Shown here one piece after another: positions 1-12,963 of a DNA stretch of 64,000 bases. The translations under genes were made by a program, and so were the position numbers. The notes beneath the pieces were generated by a model that did not search any database, was not told the origin of the DNA, and saw only the letters and a list, made by a program, of their open reading frames with translations. Source of the DNA: Cucumis sativus (Eukaryota > Streptophyta > Magnoliopsida > Cucurbitales > Cucurbitaceae). How positions within the stretch are numbered: position 1 is the first letter of the stretch; every line of letters starts with the position of its first letter. The DNA is taken from positions 2,542,001 to 2,606,000 of the forward strand of contig NC_026655.2 of assembly GCF_000004075.3 (NCBI RefSeq), in the 5' to 3' direction.

Positions 1-3000
1 TCACGTTTTGTTATATACTTTTTATCAATATTTTTTAAAATCAAGCTAATTTTAGTTTAATTTTCCAAAACCAAAAAAATCAAATGATTACCAAACGGAA
101 CCTTTGTTTCTCTATCGGTATGATTTTAAAAAACGTTTGATATTTAGTACTAGATAACATTTATATATGGATTATTTTATCTTTAGAAACCAAGAACATA
201 ACCAAAAATTCATATGGGTTATCGACGTAACCACGACCTAAACATTCTACATTTCCAAAGGCTACAATTAATGAGACAATTTTGATTCATTATGAGTATT
301 TCATTAAATAATTTGTTAACGATAAGTTGCGAGAAAGGTAGGTACGAATTAGGTTAAGTTTGATTAGACGTAGCTTGGAAAGTAAAAAAGTGAAGTGAAT
401 AGAAAAAGGGACGACCTATATCCTTCGAAGAAGGTATAGAAGAGACTAAAGAATATAGAATTATACGATTAGGGTTGATTGGGTATCTCTATTATCTCTG
501 TATAGGAAAAGTTTAGACGACAAACATTGAAAGATTTGATAATGCATTACCAATTTTGAATATATAGCCAAAAGAATTATCAAATCAAATGTCCATTTCC
601 AGGAATGGGAAAGCAAAAAAACTAATTAAAGTACCCTTATCAATTAGTCAAATCTATATATTCCAAAGAATGGGAATCTCATCAAATATTTTAATTAATT
701 ACCTCCCCTAATCAACAATGATATGGGATAACACCAATTTGTAAGAGAATAATACACATGAGTGTTTCTTTCAGGAATTGTGGGAGAAGAATACGTATGT
801 TCCGTTCCTGAGTTATTAAAATGTAATCTTTTAAGTTTCTAAAATGTACCTTTTAGTCTTTTTTTTTTTTTAGGTTTAGAAAAGTTATTGAAACTTTTTT
901 TTGTTAAATAATTATTTGATATTTAAGCTTAGAAAAAAATAGTTTTAGAGAGGATGATGTGATTTTTAAACATTATTCTTCTAATTTAAAATGTCATGTA
1001 TGGTTGTTTAAATAAAAATGTAAAGTTATTTGAAACGCTGGAAATATACCTTTTGAAAACTTGAGGATTAATGGATCTACTTTTGTAAATATTGTAATTA
1101 AAATCGTACATTTTTAAAATTTAAGAATCGAACACATATTGTTCAAAATTTGGAGACTAAAAAGATAATTTCTCCGAACTAAAACAAGGACATGTGTAGT
1201 GTTTTATTTTGTGGTTATCTATTAAGCTCTTTTTGTCATGACAGCCTACTTCAAACGCAACCCAACTTCTAAAGTTAGCAAAAAGGAGAATTTAATCTAA
1301 TATATAAATAAAATATTGTATTATATATATTATATATGTGTGTATTATCATTTGTAATTACAAGAATTTTGGATTCAAATCTATTTAAATGCATGAACTA
1401 TATGAGAAAAAGGAAGAAGTTATGATCTATATTAATTTTTTATACGAGGGTTAGCCTAGTTAGTTAGCTAGCTAGGGTTTTCGATTTATCCTTTGAATTA
1501 GACTAAAAGAGGTTGAATTGAGTCTAAAGAGTTTTTTTGGCGTTGGAGGCATACTCGAGGCATCGTCCTTAGGAACTAAGGTTTTGACCACTTGGATTTT
1601 TAACCAATGTCGTATGACTTTTTATTTTAGTTGTAGAGGGTGCATGCATGTGTGCTTAGGCATGACCTACATTACGTTTGGGGTCACTTCACAATGTCAA
1701 AGTTGTCCAAATTTGTCTACTGTAATCATTCCTTTAAACTTTAGCACGATCAAATTGAACATTATGGGTATAATTGGTTATGTTGGTCTATACCAAAGGG
1801 CGTCTCACTATAAGAAAAATTTATTTCACATAAATGCTTACCATACACAATGAAAGAAGCCATTTTAGTATTACTCTTGCTCAAACACTTTTAACTGGGA
1901 AGTACTTTTGATGTCATGCATTAATATTGATATGATCGTCCAAATCAACATTTATTCTTTATATAGTTAACAAAGCCCCATTATAAATTTGACTAAGTCC
2001 TATTCCTATCTTTTTAGTTCAATATATGATCTATTTATAAACTCATAAGAAAACTCAAATATGATCAAAGAGATGTTAGGGTTTGTGTTAATTATGATAA
2101 TTAATTGTTGAATATTTTTTTGTTTTAATTTGATGTTATATATATATATATAAGTAACTAAGCTATCAATGGAATTCATTGTGAAAGTGGGGTGTCGACA
2201 CGTGTTGTGTTGGAGGCTTTGGATCATCATCAATTCCTTCTTCCTTTTCTATATTGTTTATATATGTGTGAAAATGACACAACCTTCCCATTTCCACTAA
2301 TTTATATTCAATAAGGCTATATATATCTTAAAAAATCAAAGGTTTGATAAGAAATGTGTGATAATTAATGAGTGGGAATTGAATGAGCCAATTTGGATCT
2401 TAAACTTTTCTTGTTTTCTTTGGTTTTTCTCAATGTTTTCACCTTCCAAGTTGCTACCCATAGGGAACTAATCCATATTTATATATATCATATATAAATA
2501 TATCTCTCTTTGTATCCCATCTCAATTGGGGGAGGAATGTTACCTTCATATATACCCAAAATGCCATAATGTTAATTTCAAAAAGAATATGTATATAAAT
2601 GTTTTATTTTTAATGCCCTTTAAATTCTTATTAATTATTATGAGATATTGTAAACAAGCAACCATCTTCATCTCACTCTTAAATTAATATTTGTTTCTTT
2701 TCTAAGCTTCAAAACCCTAATTTGTAAACAAAAAAAATTCAGTCACTATAGTTTTTTTGTTTTTGGATGATTTTGAAATTAAACATATAAACATCTCTTC
2801 AACCTCTAGGATTTCTCGTTTCAATATCTACTTTTTATCTATATTTTTAAAAATCAAGTTAAAATTTGAAAACTATAAAAAGTGACATTTTACAAAACAT
2901 CCTTACTTGGGACTCAACGTCAAGTTGATAAAGAATTCGTTTTGAGATTTGTTGATACATTTTACCACCTTAATTATTAATGAGAAGGTGAATTGGTTGA

Positions 3001-5530
3001 GTGTTGTCAAACATGATTTGGAAAATTAAAATTAGTCAAAGTTAAAACCTTGAGGGAGAGTTTGATTTAACATGACATTCCCCACTACACATAAATCTCT
3101 TTTATGAAAGCATATAATTTGAGTATTCAATGACACTATTCTTAAGGTCTCCCACTCGTCACAAAAGAATAATATTTATAAAAATAAACAACAACTTTCA
3201 ACAAAATATAATTGAGAGATAGGGTTTCCCTAAATTTTTAAAAATGTATTTTTTTAGTTCCCAAATTTATAAGAATAGACTTATAATTTTCAAATTTTAT
3301 TCGAACAATCTTTTAACATTTTAAAAACTCAAGAACTAAAAATAGTGTATTACGATAACTCGAGAATCAAATGAAACTTGGAAAGATACATTTTTGGAAT
3401 TTATAAATAATTTAGGGTAATGGGGTTTTCTAATCTCGTATGTTGGAGGTGAAAAAAAGGGAATTAAGAATAGAGAAAAGTATGATTAAGGGGTGTGTGT
3501 GTTTTAATTAGTGATATATGATGAGATGGTGACAAGTCCAACCATCCAATTAAAGATGATATATAGTTGTTGTGGATGTGATAGAATGTGGCTGGGTCCA
3601 ACACACATTGTAAAGTTGATTTTAAATCTATGCTTTGTTCAAAATAACCTATAAGGTGCCTTTCTTCTTCTTCTTCTTCTCCCTCTTCCTTCTTATTCTT
3701 TTATTTGAAGGAATAAATTCAAACACAACATGTCACATTATATATATACCCTCCTAATTCACTCCCTCCCTTTACTTTTTCTACCAACAATATTCATATC
3801 TATTATAATTTCTTTCACAACTATTATATAATATATATGTCACAATAATATTGTATATATGTATTCCATTGTTCAACTTAACCCTATATAACTAAATTAT
3901 CATTCAACTCCACAAGCTTCAATATGGTTGTCATGGTTAAATTTAAGGGCAATTGTCTTAAATGTCAAAGATACTGAAAATATATATAATGATTGAATTT
4001 TACTTTATCTGTAAATAAATTTCTCAAATATATGTGTTTCAATACTTTTATTACATTTTCTTCTTATATATAAGTATTTCTGTATAAAAACCTCAAAGTA
4101 GAGGTTTGATTGATGATCTTCTCACCATATGTATTGGGGATAATTTTAAATGTCTTCTTTTAGACCTAAAAAGTACATAAATCCTCCCCATCAACCAATC
4201 CACCCCATTTTTCAAAGGGAGGGATACAATAAAAGTTTAACCTAATTAATGAAAAGCCGTCGAATAATTTATTACGAGCAACTTTGTTCTCTTCTTTAGA
4301 TCGGTTTCAACAAAAAGAATTCACTTGAATCAGATTACCTAGCTAAACCCTAGAGTTTGGTTTTGCATGTGAATGAAAATGTGGGGGAGTTTGATGTGTA
4401 AAAACCCTAGAGAATGATTAAGAAATGGGTAATTTTAATATTATCGTTGGAGTAACAAAAACATTAATGAAAGTGGGTCTCACTCACTGCAAAGAATGAG
4501 TCAATAGAAAAAGAAAAAACAAGAAGAGAATCATAACAAACTATATTGGATCAGATTTTATGGCAAAAACTCTCATCAATATAATCTGTACAACTCATAG
4601 TACAGTTCAAGATTTTATACATTATTGTGTTCTCTCAAAATTTTCCCTAATATTTTTCTTCTCTCACTGCCTATTTTCCCAATTATCTCTTCTCTACCAA
4701 ACTATTCATATAATCAAACAACTTTATTAGCAAAAAAACACACACATACACACAAGGATTTGGTAATAAGATATATATAGTCTTGTTTAGGAGATTTTGT
4801 TCTCGTGATAAACAGTTTGAATTTGCAGTGTTTGTGTATCTTTTAAATATATGAAAATTGGAAAAATATCTTTTTGTAATTAAGTTTTTAGTTTAGGGTC
4901 CCTTCAATTTTAAAACGTTTCATTTCTAGTCCTTCAACTGTTTTTAGCTATAACCTATATATTGTTTTCATGTTAATATTTAGGTTAAAGATTTATACTT
5001 TACACAAATTGTCCAAAATAGTAAATTTGATAAAATATTTAAAAATTATAGCAAAATTTTATATTCTATCAATTAACAAATATTTGATAACTAGTGATAT
5101 CTTTTAATTGATAAAAGAGCTAGAATCTAAAATTTTTTGCTATAAATTGTAAATTTTTTAATTTATTTTGCTATTTTTAAAAGTGTTCTTATACTTGATG
5201 CAAAATACCTATTAATTAATTGGATGTATTTTAAATTATTTTAGCGATTATCTAGTGAAATTTTTTATATTAAAATTGTAAATCTAAGAACTTAGAGACT
5301 TACATTGAAATAAAAACTAAATATGTCGATAAAATGGTTTAGTTTTAAAATTTTGGAAAGTAAATTGAAATCAAACTCAAAATTTAAGTATTAAAAGTGT
5401 AGAGGATCGAATCGAAACTAAACCTAAAATGTAAGCATGAAAAGAGCATTTTATAAAATAAAATATCTTTGAAGTAATATATATATATATAACATTCTTT
5501 TTTTTTTTTCTAAAATTCTTCTCAAAGTTC
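1..5530. other. AT-rich spacer upstream of MIR157
   Basis: I see no protein gene here. Open frames are short, AT-rich, mostly lack an ATG start and match no family I know. The stretch holds low-complexity tracts, a TTC-type microsatellite near 3,661-3,680, TA runs near 2,135-2,155, one inverted-repeat element (5,014-5,180) and a G-box hexamer CACGTG at 2,199-2,204. It probably includes the distal promoter of the microRNA gene, but I cannot mark its limits. Confidence 0.6.
5014..5180. repeat. MITE-like inverted-repeat element, copy 1
   Basis: A segment of about 167 bp whose ends are imperfect inverted repeats. The left arm runs from AAAATAGTAAA through ATTATAGCAAAATTTTATA. The right arm, read on the other strand, is AAAATAGCAAA through TTATAGCAAAAAATTTTAGA. 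It has no coding capacity. Two related copies lie near 25.2 and 50.2 kb. The length, AT content and inverted ends suggest a non-autonomous DNA transposon (MITE). I could not define target-site duplications, so the superfamily is open. Confidence 0.5.
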
Positions 5531-5532
5531 CC

Positions 5533-5540
5533 TATAAATA
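5533..5540 (+). promoter_or_regulatory. TATA box of the MIR157 gene
   Basis: TATAAATA lies in the context CCTATAAATAG, about 210 bp upstream of the hairpin. Transcription should begin near 5,565-5,570, at the start of a CT-rich leader typical of plant pol II 5' regions. No ATG occurs between that point and 5,704. Confidence 0.65.
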
Positions 5541-5703
5541 GTGACCATTTGTGTGGAGTCCATTGATAGGCTCTCAATTAATCATTCTCTTCTCTTCTTT
5601 CTTTCAACAAATATCTCTTCTCTTTTCTTTTTTAATCTTTCTTTTTTCTTTTTCTTTGAGAACTAATTATTTAATTTATTTTTTGCATTTCTGTTTCCCA
5701 AAA

Positions 5704-5745
5704 ATGAAGTTTTTCTTTGGGGGGCAAAAGAAGGAACATATGTGA
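5704..5745 (+). CDS. Small ORF in the pri-miR157 leader (candidate miPEP)
   Basis: ATG at 5,704 opens a 13-codon frame ending at TGA 5,743-5,745, eight bases before the mature miRNA. The peptide reads MKFFFGGQKKEHM. It is the first ATG downstream of the predicted transcription start, so a ribosome scanning the primary transcript would meet it first. Some plant primary miRNA transcripts encode short regulatory peptides (miPEPs) in this position. Whether this one is translated is inference only. It has no recognisable domain and a frame this short can arise by chance. Confidence 0.3.
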   Translation: MKFFFGGQKKEHM

Positions 5746-5752
5746 TATGTTG

Positions 5753-5773
5753 TTGACAGAAGATAGAGAGCAC
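5753..5773 (+). ncRNA. miR157: Mature miR157 (5' arm)
   Basis: These 21 bases match plant miR157 as I remember it. The first base is U, as preferred by AGO1. It differs from canonical miR156 in the centre (AAGATAGAG rather than AAGAGAGTG). Confidence 0.93.
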
Positions 5774-5893
5774 AGATGATGATATGCAAAAACTCATCAT
5801 CATTATCATTGTTATCAATACTATTCTTTGTTTTTTAGGGTTTAGAAATTTGGAGAGAGACATTATCATTATTATGCATTTCACTCCATTTGT

Positions 5894-5914
5894 GCTCTCT
5901 ATGCTTCTGTCATC
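5894..5914 (+). ncRNA. miR157* (3' arm)
   Basis: This passenger strand starts GCTCTCTATGCTTC and is complementary to the mature strand at 5,753-5,773 apart from the central bulge. Its presence at the right distance and phase is the strongest support that the hairpin is a real MIR gene and not a stray match. Confidence 0.9.
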
Positions 5915-5920
5915 ACTCTC

Positions 5921-8900
5921 TTCACCCCTTCCTTTTATATATATCCCATCCCTTCACTTTTAATAATCTACTCATTTTTCTAATCTCCTTTTCACCTCTA
6001 ATCACTTTTAATTTCTTAATCTCTTACATATATATATATATGTGTATCTATGTATATAGAGGTGCAATAACTAGTTGAGTTAATTATATACAGCCCTAAG
6101 AAATTAAATGTGTTGATTTTTCTATGTTTTTAGGTGCTTTATGCAGCAGTTCAAATAGCTAGCTAGGGCAAGGGATGAAAAGAACTATTCAGAAATATGC
6201 AAGATTTTAGGTCTTAGTCGTTGAGGTATTCGTAATTGGTAAGGTTTCTATATCTAAATTAATTCTCTCTTGCAACCTTTTTTTGTTTGAATTGGGGTTT
6301 TTTATGTTCTCACATTCTTTTCTCTTTAAACACTTTCCCTTTTGATTAACTACTCTCAAACCTCACCCTTTTAACTTAAAGAACTCCTCATAGAAAAAAT
6401 ATAATTTAAGGACTGTTGTTTGATAAAGCTTCAATCTTTAGAATTTAGATGAGAAGAAGAAGAAGAAATGAACTGGTTTTTGGGTAATTAATTAAATTCT
6501 GAAGAAGGGTGTCGTCAGGAAGGATTTTTCCTTAAAAATGAGTTATTATTATTGATAATAATGTTGTTCTTTTTTTGGAAAAGAATGCAGGAAATGAATA
6601 GAATTATGATGAAGGGGTTGAAGATATCACAATTAGGAAGATGCCTATATGCCCATGAGATATTAAAAGAGTAAAGTGAATATTCCTCAAAAGAGGGAAA
6701 TGAGGCTCACAATTGCCACTTGTTTATGATTCATTATATTTGTGGGTGAGAAATGCCCATTATTATATTATTCATCTTCCCAACATTATATATAAATATA
6801 TATATTGTGTTTTTGTAATACACCAAAAAGATAAAAGAAAAAATGGAGGCAAATTAAAGGGAGGGGTTTGGAATAAATCCTCACCTAAAAATGAAGCCAT
6901 TATTGTTCATACATTCTCATAGATTATTATTCCATTTGTACTATTTTCAGTGTACATTCCATAAATAAATTATCTTCTTCTGATCTCTTCCCATTTTGGT
7001 TCATTGGATTTTAAGACATGGATTGAAATAAGGAACAAATTAAAGCTAGGGTCATAAAATTGGTATTCAATTTTGGATTACCTATACATTTAACTAAAGG
7101 ATAATAATGTCTCACTTGTGTTATGTGGGATGAATGATTGAGTGATGCAACAATCTAATCATTCTTTGTTATTGTAAAATTAAATTGGTGTTATCCAAAT
7201 TGATTTGGTTTGTTGTTGTTTTTGTATGTTATTATAAGATCAAAGCACCAACTTAAGAATATTTGGGTTGAAATATCTAAACCAAATATATATCTAAAAG
7301 ATCAAAGGCTTGGAATCCCACCACCTCACAGTACTTTTTGACTAAGAAAAGTAAATATATATGTTCAAATTTAGAAAGTAGAGAATTTCATGTTGAGAAA
7401 AAGGGCCAAGGGTTAAAGAAGCTTTTATTTTTTTATCTTGGCAAATGATAAACAAAACCCTAAAACATATACATATGATAAAGCATTGTGTTGTGACTAA
7501 TTAAAGGGAGATAAATCATCCTTAATGTGAGATGGTATGAAGATAAGTTAATAGGCTGATTAAGTTTAACCAAATCTTTCAACCAATATAAGCAAAAAAA
7601 GAAAGATGAAAAAGGTGAAAACAATCCAAAAATGATTGGATTGAATGATGGTAAAATATCTCCCATGGGAGAGGAGAGAGATTGAGGTATCAATTTAAAG
7701 ATTGGAAGGGGTGGGTGGGCAAGTGGGTAATAGTAACTGCGTTTGTATGTTTTTTTTTTCTTTTGAAAAAGGCATCTAAATACTATTCAATCAAATTCTA
7801 TCTTTTAACGGTCACTCTATCCTTTTAACGGTTACAACATTAACTTCTGAGAAGAGACAAGACAGCTCCCTAACTTTAAAATAACTCGACAAAGATGCCA
7901 TCTACAATTGATGACACCAAAAGAAGAGAAAGCTGAAAAAGAAAGAGATAAGATAAGATCAATATCACGATCGATATTTCTCACCATCACCCCCAAGCCA
8001 AGACCCTCTTTTTGAACAAGGAACATCATCAACATTAATTTTCAAGCACCTATGATGTATTTATGTTTGTTCATTGTGCATAAAATGGTGTTATATTTTA
8101 GAAGTCTTTTAATAGGAGAGATAGAAGATACAATCTAACTACTCCATCAAATCTAACTCTTCATCACAAACAAGAGACCGAAGAGGAAACCAAAGCTATA
8201 ATATAATTAAGTCGTTTTGTTTACGATAGCTTTTTCAACAAAAATAATATTCTCTATGAAGATTTCAAACAAAGTATCCTCTTTATTAACAAGATTGATA
8301 TCGCTTCCACCTAGATCGACATATTGGTTTCGGACCCATTCTCCCTCAATGCGATCAGTACCCCTCGTGCCTTGAGTTGATGAAGATTCACAGTTTTCGA
8401 TGGATTAATTGATAGGTAGTCTACAAGTGTGACACTGACAGCCCATGTCTTGTGGAAGTAAAGAAACACACAAAAGAGGAAAGATTCCAATGGCTCTTGC
8501 CCTTGTGGTCTCCCCCTTCCTCCCACTTTCAACCAGCTCTCTTAGATACACACATATACCCTTGCCAACTCTCTGTGCCCACATTAAAAAATTCATCTTC
8601 TTTTTTTTCTGGGAAAATGATGCTTCATAGCTTATACGAAGCAAGTGTGTACTAAACAAACTAAAAAGAATGAAGTTAATTAATGAGTGCCAATAATCAA
8701 GGGCGATATAAAGAGTATATGAATAATTGAAGAGATCAGGAAGTTTTGAAACTAATACAATGGTACACTCCCGGATGGGGTTTAAGGATCTTTAATTGTT
8801 ATTAAAAATGTTGTCGTTTTGTAAGAGTTCATACACTTCTTGGAGGAATTTTTTTATTTGATGATTGTGAACATAGAGGTATGAGAGAAATATCAATGTT

Positions 8901-10521
8901 TTGAATCATATCAGTGTTTTATATATTAGTTTCAATCATGACAACACCCTTCTTGATTTGCCAAGAAAGTTTCTGCATCAAAGTAAATAAAGAATTTGAT
9001 TAAATTGTTTTTACAATTGATCAGTTCATGCTACATGGTGTGCAACATTAAGACACCATCTTAATTTTCAATTGGCAAAACCCTTGAAAATCTACCATAA
9101 ATGCCAGTTAAACCACAATGACACATCTTGCAAAAATGGCAAATGGTTTTACCCAAAAGTTCTCATTTGAGTTTCCCATATTTAACCCAAAAACAATAAG
9201 TGCTCCACTATCTAGGCAAACACCACAAAAACAACCCTCAATATCAGAGTTCCAGTACTACCAACTAGCACAAATTACTATTATACCTAGCATGCAATAC
9301 AATATATTCAAGAACTTGGGCCACTCCATGAAAATACCTTGAAGATGATGATGATGATGATAAGAGCGACAGCTCTAAATGGACTTTGTCGAGTCAGAAT
9401 CACAGAGAATGTGTTTGATTCAGGAGAAAAAGATGAATAAAAAAGCTTGACAATTTGGCTCCCTCCACAGGGGTGTGTCAACGCCATCTTATTGGCCCTG
9501 CCAAAGCTGGCTGCAGTGCACTGTGGCACACTGTTGTCAACCACAAAACCTGGATGGCTGCATTTGGCCATATTAGGCAGTTGGGTAAACTTTATGGAAA
9601 TGGAAAATGAGAGAGAATTCAACAGGTATTTCTGAACTCCAATAAAAGAAAAGGGAAAAGCATCCAAATTGACTTCCACACATTTCATCATTTCACTGTG
9701 TTACTCACCCAGTTATGTCCTTTAAATCACAAACAAAACACATTCTGTTGTGTTATTTTCAGCTTACCTGGCGTCTCTCTCTTTGTCTCTCTCTTTGTCT
9801 TTGTGCTTTGACAAAGAAAAGCAGATGTTACTGTTCTGTACAAATTAATCTTGGCCATTATTGAATGTCTACTACAATATAAACCAGAATTCAATGGGAC
9901 AAAATGTCACCAAATTACAGCCATAGCTTACCTGTAATGGAAGCACGATAAAGATATGACGACTCTCTTCTGAGTCATCAACCGTACATGAATAATATTC
10001 ATTTTGTATGTTGGAAAAAGGTTCAAGAGGTTATTAGTGAATTTGACTTTGTGTTAATTAAGGTGTGGAAGTTCATTCGTATCGTTAGATGGATTTAAGA
10101 TTTACAAAATTAGTGCATGACTTGAAAGGTAGATTCCAAATTTATTAAGTTTGGGCATACAGGAACGTCGTAGAAGGCAATGAGCCTCCTCCGATTGATG
10201 ATGAAAGGTGTGATAGCAGAGGAAAGAGCTAATAATGTTTTACTACAGGGGAAAATGAATGATACAAACAAGACTAAGTGCAACTTGAATTAGAAACGTT
10301 GAGAAAAAATGCATTCAAATACATTACATTCCAATTTGGAGAATAAAACCAGCCATTCATTTATTGGCACTTCTTCCAAAGTTGTAATTATATAGACAAG
10401 TTAATCTATAGAGTCTTTTAGCAATCAGGAATTCAGCTGAAGCAAACATATTTAATGACTATATATTAGACTATGTTGGATATAGGTTTGGATCAAGGGT
10501 ATTACGAGACTTCAACAGTAC
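5921..10521. other. Spacer between MIR157 and the DUF599 gene
   Basis: The first part is probably the 3' portion of the primary miR157 transcript, which in this family is often spliced; GGTAAGG near 6,239-6,245 is a plausible donor. No protein gene could be supported in the remainder. A GC-richer patch at about 9,440-9,620 gives short open frames on both strands that I do not recognise. A short ATG repeat (GAT units) lies near 9,345-9,361. I saw no second miRNA hairpin. Confidence 0.5.
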
Positions 10522-12963
10522 TTACAATGCTTGACGAGGTGATTCCAGATCGACTTGCTGGTCATCCTTCAGTGATCGGGTGTGAAGTTGCCGTGTAAAA
10601 CTAGTCGTTGTGTCCAAAAAATAAAGAATACATAACATTATACAGCAACAAGCAAACATAGGAATTGGCCCAAAAATCCATAGAAAGAGAGGGAATGAGA
10701 AGTAAAATGCTCGCAATCCAACGGACCAGAAGTGGCTGCCTCGATTCAAGTTTCTGGCAACGTACTGAATAGACTCTTTCTGATCTCTCCATGTAGGAAC
10801 AGTGACCAAGAAACTTACATGAGCATAGTATCTTATTGACTGCACATTACATAGAAAAGCAACAAGGAAGCACAACAAGATTGAGAAGTACTTGATTGAA
10901 GTACAAAGGGCAGACTTGTTGCCATAAATTAGATGCAGTTTTGCATTACTCATGTCTGATGAGCTGCTCACAAAAACACCAATTAACGAACTGAGAGTTA
11001 TTGCTGTTGTTGCTAAAAGTGTAGATGCCATTATGTTGTTTCGTATTGTCTGAACGGCTAAAACACCATTCTTCAATGGATCCTGAAAATCAAACATTGC
11101 ATCATGTTCAAGCCTCAAGCATACAGAATAGAAACCTTGAACTGAAGAAAATGAACTGCCGTTATCTATCAAACAGATATGTGTAGTTATATGAAAACAA
11201 TGCAAACCGTAGTTTCTGCAAAAAAATAAGTGATTCATTTAATGGTGAAGAGTTCTACTTTAAAGGAGCATAGACCACTGTCTAATAGTACAATTTCTGC
11301 ACAAATATGGCACGTCTAAACTTCTGGATTGTTGTTATAGAACTGAATTTAGAGGGAGGTCAAGTTAGTATTGCATTGAAGAACTTTCAGTTTTCACATG
11401 AACTTCTGGTTTTACTAAAGAAAGGAAATATCCACTCAAGAAGATGATTTTCCCATGATATCATATGTATTTCATAAAATTATGGCCTTGTAAGACTTGT
11501 TTGCTTGAAAGTGCCTACAGTTTCAACATACATGTGTACATTGCTCCAAGGGTAACAAAAAAGAACAAGAGAACGAAAGTAAAAGAAAATTATTTATGTA
11601 GGATATATTAGAAAAAGAATATGGAACAACAAGAAATGTGAAAACATTGCGGGATTTATTTCTCTAACTACACCACTTGTGTAATTTATACGAAAGAGAG
11701 CCATAAACACCTAACTCCAATAACATTTTTTGTATTAGCCTGATCTTCCATATATTGATCTTATGTTCAAAGAAATTGCATAGATCGTCAAAAAAAAATT
11801 CAAATGAAGTCACTTTTCTCACTTCACTGAAGAACTTTGCATACTAAAAACCTGAGTTTTTCTAATTGGCCAGGTTGACCTGATTGAAACTTATATCATT
11901 AAAGTTAGTGGTAGTTCACGTGGAGATCCTCTATGATAACTAAACCCCTAAACCATCACGAGGGAGAAACATATTTGGACTTATGTGCAAGATGTCCTCC
12001 GGCCAGTATTACCGTCTAATTAAATGTCTAACTTGGTCAACCCTGAATTTGAGTTGACAAAATGAGCATAGTGCTTATACTATCAATCTCAAAGCCAGAG
12101 GTTCCATTCGTCCATAACAATGAATTTCCGTTCAAATTAAGCAATCAACATATGAAGCTGAAGTTCATGTTCTATACTCTTTGGGAGTTAGGGGGAACTC
12201 AATACTTTTTCGACAAGGATAATAGGCACTTATGGATTCAACACGGGTGTATGTCATTCCCATTTTAATCTGTCACATGGAGGAACGGTCCTAGCTAAAG
12301 CAAGCATGCTTAAGAATTGGAAACAGTAGCATAATTTTGGAAAACTACGCTGATAAAGACTGGTCAAAACTGGAGTTCTTTAAAAGTTTCAAGCTGACTC
12401 AACCTAACAGCTAAAGATGTTGGACTCAAATAATAGAGAAATCAGTGTTGAAACAGCGTACCCATCTGTCTTTTTCTCAAATACAATTTCATCACTATAA
12501 CAGTGACCGCAAAAGCATCAAAGGAACCATTGGCAAGTTATAGTGATCATTCAAGTGATGAGATTTCCATTTGATAACCGTGCAAGGAATTCTAAGTACA
12601 TGCTCAGTACCAATGCCCCACCAAAAACAGAATCAAATCATTACCCAGCAGATAATATACAGTTTACCCATCAAAATTCAATTGACAAGGCATCTAATTC
12701 TCACATAATTATCTAATTAGATAAAGATAGTATTCATAACCCACAATTGCGAATAACAATTCCCGCCCTCCGAAGAAGTTTTCGAAACTCAGGGAACTTA
12801 CAGTCATCACGCAAAACACCCATTGGCGGCGGGACTCGGCGTTGAGACCAATGACCGTCCGTCTGGGATTCCGATAAATGGTAAGAACCAACCATAAGTG
12901 ATAAACCACCAACAAACAGAGACCTAAAGGCACCAGAAGAAAGTCGATAGCAGCCTCCTCCAT
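10522..12963 (-). CDS. DUF599 family membrane protein
   Basis: Two coding exons, 12,963-12,802 and 11,082-10,522, are joined in phase 0 by GTAAGT...CAG and give 240 residues, the usual size. Residues 5-27 form a first membrane helix, followed by a conserved family segment (NPRRTVIGLNAESRRQWV). Exon 2 opens with the hallmark DPLKNGVLAVQTIRNN, then three more hydrophobic segments near residues 70-93, 115-138 and 185-208, so four helices are likely. The C-terminal tail is polar. The biochemical role of DUF599 proteins is not established. The Arabidopsis relative At3g18215 also lies beside MIR157C, as I recall, which supports orthology. It faces away from the PP2C gene, leaving a 1.4 kb divergent promoter region. 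Confidence 0.93.

Larger units (their letters stand above)
5745..5920 (+). ncRNA. MIR157: MIR156/157-family microRNA precursor hairpin
   Basis: The 5' arm carries a 21-base match to miR157 at 5,753-5,773 (begins TTGACAGAAGAT, ends AGAGCAC). The 3' arm carries the matching star at 5,894-5,914 (begins GCTCTCTATG, ends CTGTCATC). AGAGAGCAC pairs with GTGCTCTCT and GACAGAAG pairs with CTTCTGTC, separated by the small asymmetric bulge seen in other MIR157 stems. The sequence before the star (TGCATTTCACTCC) resembles the Arabidopsis MIR157a arm. The product should guide ARGONAUTE to SPL transcription factor mRNAs, setting the juvenile-to-adult transition. About 120 bases separate mature and star strands, long for the family. 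The neighbouring DUF599 gene matches my recollection that Arabidopsis MIR157C (At3g18217) sits beside At3g18215. Confidence 0.95.

Noticed and set aside
1518-1853. A 111-codon open frame on the plus strand
   Set aside because: It opens with TTG rather than ATG, has no recognisable domain, and lies in AT-rich spacer with no splice or promoter context.
8340-8372. Partial match to the reverse complement of miR393 (TCAATGCGATC)
   Set aside because: Only 11 bases agree, no partner arm is present and no hairpin forms nearby.
9308-9691. A 127-codon open frame on the minus strand with several cysteines, and an overlapping plus-strand frame
   Set aside because: Neither matches a cysteine-rich peptide family that I know (LTP, GASA, EPF, RALF). 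The end is a homopolymer of Ile codons from the GAT repeat. Composition alone is not enough.
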